NCBI GenBank assembly: GCA_009918225.1
Contig: RGEP01000082.1
Span: forward strand, 1 to 7,716
Source of the DNA: Betaproteobacteria bacterium
GTDB lineage: Bacteria; Pseudomonadota; Gammaproteobacteria; Burkholderiales; Burkholderiaceae_C
Reading direction: 5' to 3'
Length of the DNA stretch: 7,716 nucleotides
Part shown: one piece after another, positions 1-6,512 of the stretch
How positions within the stretch are numbered: position 1 is the first letter of the stretch
Layout of the letters: each line of letters opens with the position of its first letter
The notes under the pieces: model-generated
What the model was told of the DNA's origin: nothing
The model's database searches: none
The model's input: only the letters and a program-made list of their open reading frames with translations
Program-made: the position numbers and the translations under genes

Positions 1-456
1 GTGGGGCTGGCCTTGGCCCACGGGCGCGATCCTGCCGAGCTGCAGCGCCGCCCGGCCACCGCGCAGCGGGCCTCAAGCTTTGTGTATCGCAGCTTCCCCG
101 GCCGTCGCCCCCTGCGCACGCCCAGACGAAGCCAGCGTGGCTTGCTCAGTGCGGCCTACCCCGATGCGCTCTTGGTGACCTATCCTCGGTCGGCCGCACA
201 GGTCGCCCGTGACCAAAGGTGGTTGGGCAGCTGCCGGCACGGCATCCTCAACCTCGGGGGCGCAGACGCCGACGATTTGGAGCGCCGCTGCGAGGTGGCC
301 AGCCGCCTTTTGGGCTGGACGCCCCCGTCTGCGGCCTGGCACCCCGCGCGCACGACCCGCGCACCACTGCAGGCCGCAACCGCCGATGCCGGCGATGCGC
401 TTGAGCACGACGGTCGGTCCTCACCCGGTTCACATTCCTCTAGGAGCCTTCCATGA
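1..456 (+). CDS. Unrecognised reading frame, open at the left edge, overlapping the next gene
   Basis: I do not recognise this product. The frame is open from the first base, so the true start probably lies outside the window; the GTG at base 1 need not be a start. Third codon positions are strongly G/C through roughly base 400, as expected for coding DNA here, and no competing frame on either strand looks more protein-like. The most ordinary-looking part is about residues 50-105 (AYPDALLVTYPRSAAQ, then an acidic ADADDLERR stretch). There are no membrane segments or recognisable motifs. The last 15 or so residues, rich in Ser and Pro, overlap the ribosome binding site of the next gene, and the stop overlaps that gene's start as ATGA (453-456), which would allow translational coupling. 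It could be the C-terminal end of a larger protein or a chance open frame. Confidence 0.42.
   Translation: MGLALAHGRDPAELQRRPATAQRASSFVYRSFPGRRPLRTPRRSQRGLLSAAYPDALLVTYPRSAAQVARDQRWLGSCRHGILNLGGADADDLERRCEVASRLLGWTPPSAAWHPARTTRAPLQAATADAGDALEHDGRSSPGSHSSRSLP
442..446 (+). promoter_or_regulatory. Ribosome binding site AGGAG
   Basis: AGGAG lies six bases before ATG 453. It fixes the start of the thioredoxin/CcdA-like gene even though the upstream frame overlaps that start. Confidence 0.75.
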
Positions 457-1412
457 ATTCCAACGCTTTGCATCGCATCTGCGCCGGCCTGCGCAAGGCC
501 GGCACACTCGCCCTTCTGGGCTTGTCCACGAGTTGGGCGCTGGCGCTGGACATCCAACCCTATTCGGCTGAACGGCTTGCGCAGCTGCAATCGGGCGGCA
601 AACCGGTGGCGGTGCACTTTCATGCAGAGTGGTGCGGCACCTGCAAAACCCAAGAGAAGGCCCTCTTGGCCATCAAGTCTGAAGGCAGCTTGCCGCAGGT
701 GACGCTGCTCGTAGCCGATTACGACAAGGAAAAAGACCTGCGCCGCAAGATGAAGGTGGCTGCGCAGTCCACGGTCCTGGGCGGGGCCTTGCAAGAAAAC
801 CGATGGGCCCCGGTGGCACTGGGCCTGGGAATGGCCAGCTCCTTCGCAGCCTTGGGCCTGTTTGTCGGAACGCTGGGCGCCGAGTTGGGTGTGGACTCAG
901 ACTCGGTGCGCACCGTGGGTGGGGTGTTGCTGTTGATGCTGGCCGGGGTGCTGCTGCTGCCGGGTCTGCAGGAGCGTTTCAGCCTGTGGATGACGCCCCT
1001 GGCCACGGGCGCTCAGAATTGGTCCTCGCGCTTGTCTGGTGCCAGCTGGGCCAGCGCTTTTGGCCTGGGTGCCGTATTGGGCCTGGTGTGGAGCCCCTGC
1101 TCAGGGCCCTTGCTGATTTCCGCACTCACCCTGGTGGCCAGCGAGGGCGGCGCCGTGCGCGGCGTCATGATCCTCGGGGGCTTTGGCCTGGGTGCTGCCC
1201 TGCCCTTGGTGGCCGTGGCGTATGCCTCACGGGCAGGGTTTCTGAGGGCGCGAAATTGGCTGCTGGCCCATATCGCCACACTCAAGAAAGCCTTCGCAGC
1301 GCTCTTGGCGGTGATGGGCGTGGCCATCCTCACCGGCTATGACAAGGTCTGGGAAGCAGCGGTGCTGCGCATACTGCCCGAAGGCTGGTTGCGCCTGACC
1401 ACCTGGTTCTAG
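453..1412 (+). CDS. Truncated thioredoxin joined to partial CcdA/DsbD-type membrane domain
   Basis: The 319-residue product begins with a signal sequence or signal anchor (about 1-31, ending ALA). Next comes the first part of a thioredoxin fold (about 35-108) with the redox motif WCGTC at 60-64. A CcdA-like domain follows, with hydrophobic segments near 118-144, 154-172, 200-229, 237-258 and 278-296. The second CcdA cysteine motif is present (WSPCSGP, Cys216). CcdA-family proteins usually have six helices and a first-helix cysteine in a CPxxLP-like motif. Here that helix and cysteine are absent, as is the last third of the thioredoxin fold; the break falls near residues 108-110 (STV then LGGALQENR). 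The order thioredoxin then membrane domain is also the reverse of the C-terminal thioredoxin in DsbD. The parent functions would be electron transfer across the inner membrane to periplasmic thiols or cytochrome c maturation. With this break, electron relay is doubtful. The likely origin is an in-frame deletion joining adjacent thioredoxin and ccdA genes, or an assembly error. Confidence 0.85.
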   Translation: MNSNALHRICAGLRKAGTLALLGLSTSWALALDIQPYSAERLAQLQSGGKPVAVHFHAEWCGTCKTQEKALLAIKSEGSLPQVTLLVADYDKEKDLRRKMKVAAQSTVLGGALQENRWAPVALGLGMASSFAALGLFVGTLGAELGVDSDSVRTVGGVLLLMLAGVLLLPGLQERFSLWMTPLATGAQNWSSRLSGASWASAFGLGAVLGLVWSPCSGPLLISALTLVASEGGAVRGVMILGGFGLGAALPLVAVAYASRAGFLRARNWLLAHIATLKKAFAALLAVMGVAILTGYDKVWEAAVLRILPEGWLRLTTWF

Positions 1413-1428
1413 GCCCTGCTGCGGGCTT
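1411..1428 (+). terminator. Weak hairpin after the thioredoxin/CcdA-like gene
   Basis: AGGCCC (1411-1416) can pair with GGGCTT (1423-1428), with one G-U pair and a six-base loop, followed by CTTC. It starts within the stop codon. The T tract is poor, so termination is only suggested, but its place just before a promoter-like site fits a transcript boundary. Confidence 0.25.
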
Positions 1429-1438
1429 CTTCGGGGTC

Positions 1439-1464
1439 TTGGCGCAGGCCGTGCCCACCATAAT
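1439..1464 (+). promoter_or_regulatory. Candidate sigma-70 promoter for the aldolase gene set
   Basis: A good -10-like hexamer, CATAAT (1459-1464), sits about 32 bases before the aldolase ATG. TTGGCG (1439-1444) resembles a -35 box, but the 14-base spacer is short; a hexamer starting nearer 1436 would give a better spacing and a weaker match. It lies in the only gap of notable size on the + strand, after the weak hairpin, which supports a transcript start here. Confidence 0.4.
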
Positions 1465-1496
1465 CGCCGCAACGCAACTCTGGGGTTTGTTCACGT

Positions 1497-2279
1497 ATGG
1501 CCGGCACCTTGCAGATCGCCTCCATGAAGGGCCGCTGTTCACCACAGGAATGGAAGGCGCGGGTCGACCTGGCCGCCTGCTACCGCCTGGTGGACCTGTA
1601 CGGCATGTCCGACATGATGGCCAACCACATCTCTTCCCATGTTCCGGGCGAGCCGGGGGCTTTTCTGATCAACGCCTACGGCATGATGTACGAGGAAATC
1701 AACGCCTCCAGCCTGATCAAGGTCGATGTGAACGGTGAGATCCTCAGCAAACCTGAATTCGGTGAGCTGAACTACGGCATCAACAAAGCCGGCTACGTGA
1801 TCCACAGCGCCATACACGAAGCACGGCCCGAGGTGGGTTGTGTGATCCACACCCACAGTTGGGCTTCCATGGCGGTCTCAAGCCTGGCCTGCGGCCTCTT
1901 GCCCATGACGCAAACCGCCATGCGGTTTTTGAAGATCGGCTACCACGATTACCAAGGCGTGGTCCTCAATGAATCGGAGAAGGCCGCGCTGCTTCAGGAC
2001 TTGGGCCAAGGCGAAGCGCTCATCCTGCGCAACCACGGCGCCTTGACGGTCGGCCGCACGGTGGGTGAAGCCTTCAATTGGATGCACCGGCTGGAACTGG
2101 CCTGCCGGTCACAACTGGCGGCCATGGCCTGCAACACGCCTTTGGTGCAGGTGCCCCAAGCGGTGTTGGAGGAAACCTGGAACAACTACCAGCCGGGTAC
2201 CCGGCGGCCCTACGGCTTGATGGAGTGGCCCGCCCTGCTGCGCAAACTCGACCGCCTGGACCCCAGCTACCAAAGCTAA
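1497..2279 (+). CDS. Class II aldolase/adducin-like protein
   Basis: The 260-residue cytoplasmic protein covers one whole class II aldolase/adducin head domain. Visible marks are NHIS (43-46), HTHS (118-121), YHDYQG (149-154) and LRNHGALTVG (177-186). His118, His120 and His180 match the three zinc-binding histidines of fuculose-phosphate aldolase-type enzymes. The acidic catalytic residue of that enzyme (Glu73 in FucA) aligns with Gly99 in the stretch GINKAGYVIHSAIH, which closely follows eukaryotic adducin. This places it in the adducin-like branch, whose bacterial reactions are mostly undefined; a retro-aldol or decarboxylase reaction on a hydroxy acid is plausible. The start at 1497 has only a poor GGGG upstream; ATG 1524 is an alternative, though nearly the same domain remains. 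It leads a likely operon with a Bug receptor and a 2-hydroxyacid dehydrogenase, suggesting a catabolic role. Confidence 0.93.
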   Translation: MAGTLQIASMKGRCSPQEWKARVDLAACYRLVDLYGMSDMMANHISSHVPGEPGAFLINAYGMMYEEINASSLIKVDVNGEILSKPEFGELNYGINKAGYVIHSAIHEARPEVGCVIHTHSWASMAVSSLACGLLPMTQTAMRFLKIGYHDYQGVVLNESEKAALLQDLGQGEALILRNHGALTVGRTVGEAFNWMHRLELACRSQLAAMACNTPLVQVPQAVLEETWNNYQPGTRRPYGLMEWPALLRKLDRLDPSYQS

Positions 2280-2315
2280 GGGCGGCTTCCACCTCGCTTG
2301 AACCCCAGACCTTCC

Positions 2316-3374
2316 ATGATGCACACCCCCACCCCATCCCCCACCCGCCGAGCCCTGTTGACCCTCACCTTGGGGCAGGCGGCGATACAGCCGCTTTCCA
2401 CCTGGTCATCGCTGGGCGGGCTCAGCGCGCTCGGCGCCTTGAGTGGCCTGAGCACGTCGGCCCAGGCCCAAGCGGCCTACCCGGTCAAGCCGGTGCGCGT
2501 GGTGGTGGGCTTCACGGCAGGGGGCACCTCGGACATCCTGGCGCGGGCGGTGTCGCAGCAACTCGGCGAACGCCTCAAGCAGACCTTTGTGGTCGACAAC
2601 AAACCCGGCGCCGGTGGCAACCTGGGCACCGAGATCGTGGTGCGGGCGCCTGCTGATGGCTACACGCTGATCGTCAACTCGGTAGGGCCCATGGCGGTGA
2701 ACCCAACGCTGTATGAGGGCAAGCTCAGCTTCAACGCTCTGACCGATCTGGTCCCCATCGTGCAAATTGCCGAGGTGCCCAATGTGCTGGTCATGCACCC
2801 TTCGGTGCCGGCACAAAGCCTGGAGGAGTTCCTGGCCTATGCGCGCGCCAACCCCGGTGCGCTCAACTACTGCTCCACCGGGATCGGCACCTCCTCACAC
2901 CTTTCGAGCTTCATGCTGGGCAAGCGCGCGGGTTTTGAGGCCACCCACATCCCCTACAAGGGCGCCGATGCCTTGAAGGACCTGCTGGCTGGCCGCATCC
3001 AGTTCATGTTTGCCACCATCCCCTCGGTGGTGCAGCACATCAACGCCGGGCGCCTGCGCGCCTTGGCGGTCTCCAGCCTCAAACGCTCGCGCGCCCTGCC
3101 CCAGGTGCCTACGGTCGCTGAGAAGGGCTTTCCAGGTTTCGAGGCCGGTTCGTGGTTCGGCTACCTGGGGCCCAAGGGGATTCCCGACAACGTGGTGCAA
3201 ACCATCAACCGGCATGTCAACGAGATCATCCAAATTCCCGCCTTGGAACAGCAGATGATTGCGCAAGGGGCTGACCCGGCCGGCGGCACGCCTGCCCAGT
3301 TTGCCCAGTTCATCCAGCGGGAGTATGAAAAGTGGCGGGTGGTGGTGCGGGAATCGGGCGCCAAGCCGGAGTGA
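2316..3374 (+). CDS. Bug/TctC-family periplasmic solute receptor (first copy)
   Basis: The 352-residue protein is a full-length tripartite tricarboxylate transporter receptor. Its N-terminus carries TRRALLTLTLG (about 10-20), similar to a twin-arginine signal, then an unusually long hydrophobic and Ser/Gly stretch with a likely cleavage after AQAQA near residue 53. Family marks follow: YPVKPVRVVVGF, AGGTSDILAR (68-77, with the ligand-binding Asp73), VVDNKPGAGGN (92-102), ADGYTL, IPYKG (212-216) and PQVPTVAEKGFPGFE (262-276). Such receptors bind carboxylates in the periplasm and deliver them to TctA/TctB membrane proteins, or act in sensing; no TctA/TctB gene is present here, as is common for this family in Burkholderiales. 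ATG 2316, ATG 2319 and TTG 2298 are all possible starts, none with a clear ribosome site; 2316 retains the whole signal. The gap to the aldolase gene is 36 bases, so co-transcription is likely and the ligand may be the aldolase pathway's substrate. Confidence 0.93.
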   Translation: MMHTPTPSPTRRALLTLTLGQAAIQPLSTWSSLGGLSALGALSGLSTSAQAQAAYPVKPVRVVVGFTAGGTSDILARAVSQQLGERLKQTFVVDNKPGAGGNLGTEIVVRAPADGYTLIVNSVGPMAVNPTLYEGKLSFNALTDLVPIVQIAEVPNVLVMHPSVPAQSLEEFLAYARANPGALNYCSTGIGTSSHLSSFMLGKRAGFEATHIPYKGADALKDLLAGRIQFMFATIPSVVQHINAGRLRALAVSSLKRSRALPQVPTVAEKGFPGFEAGSWFGYLGPKGIPDNVVQTINRHVNEIIQIPALEQQMIAQGADPAGGTPAQFAQFIQREYEKWRVVVRESGAKPE

Positions 3375-3416
3375 TTCAACGCTGCGCTGCACCGAGCTGC
3401 CTGCCCGCGCTTGCCC

Positions 3417-4415
3417 ATGTCTGAACCCTTGCGCCTGTTGATGTCTGAAGCGGCCTGGGACCGCTGGGCCGATCGTGCTCAGCAAGCCTGCGGCAATCGA
3501 CCGCTACAGTGGGTCCGCCTTGAAGAGGCCGTGCGCACCCAGCGCCGTGACCTGGAGGCGGCCTTCATTTCGCGCGACGTCACCGGCCGCTCCACCAAAC
3601 ACCAACCAGAGCCCGCGCTGCAAGCGTGCCACGAGTTGCTGCTGGCCAACGGGCACTTGCGCTGGGTCCACATTCATTCCGCAGGCGCTGACCGGCCGGC
3701 CTATGTGCAGCTTCACCAGCGCGGGGTAGCCGTGACCACCTCGTCCGGCGCCAACGCGCAGGTGGTCGCCGCCACGGCATTGGCTGGCATCTTGGCCTTG
3801 GCGCGGCGTTTTCCCATGCTGTGGGCCCAACAACAGCGGCGGGAATGGAACCCCCTGCTGGGCCCTGGCCGCATGCCGCGCGACCTGCCGGGGCAATCCG
3901 TCACCCTCTTGGGTTGGGGTCCTATCGGCCAAACCTTGGCCCGCTTGCTCACAGGCTTGGGCCTGCAGGTCACAGCCATCCGCACGAAGGCGGCAGCCGA
4001 TGCACAAGGCGTGCGCATGCGCACCTATGGTGAGCTGTCTGAGGTGTTGCCCCAGACCGACTGGCTGGTCTTGGCCTGCCCCTTGACCCCGCAAACGCGG
4101 CAGCTGGTGAATGCGCCGCTTTTGGCTGCCTTGCCCAACCGGGCGCATCTGGTCAATGTCTCGCGCGGCGAGGTGGTGGATGAGGCCGCTCTGATTCAGG
4201 CGCTCCAGGGCGGGCACTTGGCTGGCGCGTTCTTGGACGTGTTTGCCCACGAGCCCCTGGCAGCCGACTCACCACTGTGGAGCCTGCCGCAGGTGATCGT
4301 CACGCCCCATGGAGCGGGCCACTCCGACGGCAACGAGCAACGGGTGGGCGAGATGTTCATCGACAACCTGCGGCGCTGGTGCGCTGGGCAGGATCTGCTC
4401 AACCGCGTCAGCTGA
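3417..4415 (+). CDS. D-isomer-specific 2-hydroxyacid dehydrogenase
   Basis: The 332-residue cytoplasmic oxidoreductase interconverts a 2-oxo acid and a D-2-hydroxy acid with NAD(P)H. The nucleotide-binding loop GWGPIG (166-171) fits GxGxxG. The three catalytic residues of the family are present: Arg250 in NVSRGEVVD, Glu279 in DVFAHEPL and His298 in TPHGAG. The second Rossmann strand ends in AIRTKA rather than an acidic residue; basic residues there favour NADPH, as in glyoxylate/hydroxypyruvate reductases of the GhrA type. The length is normal. ATG 3417 is chosen over TTG 3411 although no strong ribosome site is visible for either. It follows the Bug gene by 42 bases and is the last gene of the set. 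Its 2-oxo acid could be a product of the aldolase, for example glyoxylate or hydroxypyruvate, but that is inference. Confidence 0.93.
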   Translation: MSEPLRLLMSEAAWDRWADRAQQACGNRPLQWVRLEEAVRTQRRDLEAAFISRDVTGRSTKHQPEPALQACHELLLANGHLRWVHIHSAGADRPAYVQLHQRGVAVTTSSGANAQVVAATALAGILALARRFPMLWAQQQRREWNPLLGPGRMPRDLPGQSVTLLGWGPIGQTLARLLTGLGLQVTAIRTKAAADAQGVRMRTYGELSEVLPQTDWLVLACPLTPQTRQLVNAPLLAALPNRAHLVNVSRGEVVDEAALIQALQGGHLAGAFLDVFAHEPLAADSPLWSLPQVIVTPHGAGHSDGNEQRVGEMFIDNLRRWCAGQDLLNRVS

Positions 4416-4428
4416 GGCGCACGCACCC

Positions 4429-5451
4429 TCAGCCCGGCGTGATGCCCGCCGAGCGGATCACCCCACTCCACTTCTCGCGTTCGCGGCGGATGTGTTCGGA
4501 AAAGGTTTCGGGTGGCCCACCCACGGCCTCACCGCCCTGCTCAGCCAGCTTCGCGCGCATTTCAGGCTGTTGCAGCACCGCGTTGATGTCACGGTTCAGC
4601 CGGTTCACCACCTCTTTCGGTGTACCTGCCGGAACCGCCACGCCGCTCCACGACAAGGATTCATAGCCCGGAACGCCCGCCTCAGCCACGGTGGGCACAT
4701 CCGGCAGGGCCGGGCTGCGCTTGAGCCCCGTCTGGGCCAAGATGCGCACCTTGCCCGCCTTCCAATGCGGCACCGCGCCGGGCATGTTCTCAAACATCAC
4801 CGACACGCGTCCGGCGATCAGGTCAATCATGGCCGGGCCACTGCCCTTGTAGGGCACATGCAGCAGGTTCACGCCCGCCATGGCCTTGAACAGCTCGGTG
4901 GACATGTGGGTGGACGACCCCGCACCCGAAGACGCATAGGTCAGCTGCTCCGGGTTCTTCTTGGCCGCCGCAATCACATCGGCAACGGTCTTGAAGGGCG
5001 AGTCAGCGGACACGATCATCACGTTGGTGATGCTGGCCACGAAGGCCACGGGCTCCAGGTCCTTGGCAGCCTCAAAGCTCATGGTCTTGTACAGGGCGTT
5101 GTTGATGGCCATCACGCCCGTGGTGGCCATCAACAGCGTGTGGCCGTCTGGCGCGGCCCTCACCACGGCCTCTGCACCGATGTTCCCCGCTGCTCCCGCA
5201 CGGTTGTCGATCACCACCGCTTGGCCCAGTGGCTTTTCCAGCCGTTCGCCTAGCAATCGGGCAAAGATGTCGGTCGAGCCACCCGGCGCGAAGGGCACGA
5301 CCAGGCGCAGGCTCTTGTTGGGGAACGCTTGCGCGGCCGCGTCACCGCCCAGGCCCAGGCTCAAGCACAGGCAGGCGGCCATGGCACCCACCCAAGCGGC
5401 GGCGCGGTTCCTCAGGACGCTGGCTTTGCGCATGTCAGTATTCGGGTTCAT
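4429..5451 (-). CDS. Bug/TctC-family periplasmic solute receptor (second copy)
   Basis: The 340-residue receptor has a Sec-type signal peptide (basic region to about residue 16, hydrophobic core 17-36, cleavage after AAAQA near 42). Mature family marks are FPNKSLRLVVPF, PGGSTDIFAR (56-65, binding Asp61), VIDNRAGAAGN (80-90), PDGHTLL, VPYKG (199-203) and DVPTVAEAG (251-259). It has the same fold as the receptor at 2316-3374 but is clearly diverged and has a different signal type, so it probably binds a different carboxylate. The open frame extends upstream into pit, but ATG 5451 is well supported by GGAGG seven bases ahead. It lies 35 bases downstream of pit on the same strand, so it is probably read from the phosphate operon. 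No TctA/TctB partner is present. Confidence 0.95.
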   Translation of the reverse strand: MNPNTDMRKASVLRNRAAAWVGAMAACLCLSLGLGGDAAAQAFPNKSLRLVVPFAPGGSTDIFARLLGERLEKPLGQAVVIDNRAGAAGNIGAEAVVRAAPDGHTLLMATTGVMAINNALYKTMSFEAAKDLEPVAFVASITNVMIVSADSPFKTVADVIAAAKKNPEQLTYASSGAGSSTHMSTELFKAMAGVNLLHVPYKGSGPAMIDLIAGRVSVMFENMPGAVPHWKAGKVRILAQTGLKRSPALPDVPTVAEAGVPGYESLSWSGVAVPAGTPKEVVNRLNRDINAVLQQPEMRAKLAEQGGEAVGGPPETFSEHIRREREKWSGVIRSAGITPG

Positions 5452-5458
5452 CAAACAT

Positions 5459-5463
5459 CCTCC
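5459..5463 (-). promoter_or_regulatory. Ribosome binding site GGAGG
   Basis: On the - strand GGAGG stands seven bases before ATG 5451. It decides the start of the second Bug receptor against a much longer open frame that would begin inside pit. Confidence 0.8.
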
Positions 5464-5473
5464 CCAAGTACAC

Positions 5474-5487
5474 AGGCCATCAGGCCT
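5474..5487 (-). other. Short perfect hairpin at the end of pit
   Basis: AGGCC (5474-5478) and GGCCT (5483-5487) form a perfect five-pair stem with a four-base loop, overlapping the pit stop codon. No T run follows on the - strand, so a rho-independent terminator is unlikely. It might stabilise the pit message end or lower expression of the downstream Bug gene; it may also be chance. Confidence 0.3.
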
Positions 5488-6497
5488 TACAGGATCAGCC
5501 TTCCGATCCCATAGCTGATGGCGGCAATCATGGCCGAAGCCGGGATGGTGAGCACCCAGGCCCAAATGATGTTGCCTGCAACGCCCCAGCGCACCGACGA
5601 GGCGCGTTGGGTTGAACCAACCCCGACGATGGCGCCGGTGATCGTGTGCGTGGTGGAAACCGGGATGCCCAAGCCTGTGGCCAGGAACAAGGTCATGGCT
5701 CCACCGGTCTCGGCACAGAATCCCCCCACCGGCTTGAGCTTGGTGATGCGCTGCCCCATGGTCTTCACGATGCGCCATCCCCCAAACAAGGTGCCCGCCC
5801 CAATGGCGATGTAGCACGACCAAATGACCCAGCCCGGTGGCGAGGCATCAGCCGCGGCAACATAGCCTGCCGCCACCAGCAGCATCCAAATGATGCCGAT
5901 CGTCTTCTGGGCATCGTTGCCACCATGACCCAAGCTGTACAAGCCCGCCGACACCAGCTGCAGGCGGCGAAACCAGCTGTCGACCTTCACGGGCGAGGTG
6001 CCACGGCACAACCAAGCCACCACGACCATCAGCATAGAGCCCAGCAAGAACCCCAAGGCCGGCGAGACCAGGATGAAGGCCACGGTCTTCCACACCCCCG
6101 CGGATACCAAGGAGCCTGTGCCGCTTTTGGCTACCACCGCACCCACAATGCCGCCGATCAAGGCGTGTGAGGAACTCGAGGGAATCCCATACCACCAGGT
6201 CACCACGTTCCAAGCGATCGCGCCCACCAAGGCTCCGAACACCACATAGTGATCCACCACGCCGGGCTCCACAATGCCCTTGCCCACGGTAGCGGCCACC
6301 TTGAGCTGGAAGACCAGGATGGCCACCACATTGAAGAAGGCCGCAAAGGCCACAGCCTGCTGCGGTTTCAGCACACCAGTGGAGACCACCGTGGCAATCG
6401 AGTTGGCCGCGTCATGAAACCCGTTCATGAAGTCAAAGGCCAAGGCCAGCAGCACCAGCAGCACCACCACCCCGAAGCTCATCTGGACGACTTCCAT
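5487..6497 (-). CDS. pit: Low-affinity inorganic phosphate transporter, PiT family
   Basis: The 336-residue inner-membrane protein is a complete PiT transporter, which imports phosphate (often as a metal-phosphate complex) by proton symport. The two duplicated family signatures are visible: GFHDAANSIATVV (26-38) and GHGGNDAQKTIG (190-201). The matching second motifs, GIPSSSSHALIGG (104-116) and GIPVSTTHTITGAI (277-290), are also present. Many hydrophobic segments run throughout; the central hydrophilic region near 165-180 is short, as in compact bacterial forms. ATG 6497 is chosen because GGAG (6503-6506) stands five bases ahead; ATG 6482 is a weaker alternative. The DUF47 gene ends 15 bases upstream on the same strand, the standard pairing for this transporter. 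No Pho box was recognised. Confidence 0.97.
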   Translation of the reverse strand: MEVVQMSFGVVVLLVLLALAFDFMNGFHDAANSIATVVSTGVLKPQQAVAFAAFFNVVAILVFQLKVAATVGKGIVEPGVVDHYVVFGALVGAIAWNVVTWWYGIPSSSSHALIGGIVGAVVAKSGTGSLVSAGVWKTVAFILVSPALGFLLGSMLMVVVAWLCRGTSPVKVDSWFRRLQLVSAGLYSLGHGGNDAQKTIGIIWMLLVAAGYVAAADASPPGWVIWSCYIAIGAGTLFGGWRIVKTMGQRITKLKPVGGFCAETGGAMTLFLATGLGIPVSTTHTITGAIVGVGSTQRASSVRWGVAGNIIWAWVLTIPASAMIAAISYGIGRLIL

Positions 6498-6512
6498 GGT
6501 CGCTCCAGACGC

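Noticed and set aside
180..794. - strand open frame (204 codons) across the first gene boundary
   Set aside because: It is antisense to the thioredoxin start and WCGTC region and shows no protein-like motif.
3504..4250. Long - strand open frame (248 codons) opposite the dehydrogenase gene
   Set aside because: It is antisense to a gene with complete catalytic motifs, and its composition (Gln/His/Gly/Arg-rich) is typical of a shadow frame in high-GC DNA.
4309..5253. Long + strand open frame (314 codons) opposite the second Bug gene
   Set aside because: It is rich in His, Arg and Gly with no family marks, and the - strand receptor covering it is unmistakable.
2316..5451. Two Bug genes as a recent duplication or inverted repeat
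   Set aside because: They share only family-level motifs, differ in signal type and in most residues, and no long matching DNA stretch was noticed; they are old paralogues.
5452..5823. N-terminal extension of the second Bug gene into pit
   Set aside because: The signal peptide begins at ATG 5451 behind a strong GGAGG; the extension is a shadow of the pit frame.
5539..5823. + strand open frames opposite pit
   Set aside because: They are shadows of a complete PiT transporter with both signature pairs; no ribosome site or family mark supports them.
6441..6471. CAGCAGCACC-like simple repeat
   Set aside because: It is the Val/Leu/Leu codon run of the first Pit membrane helix read on the opposite strand, not an independent repeat.
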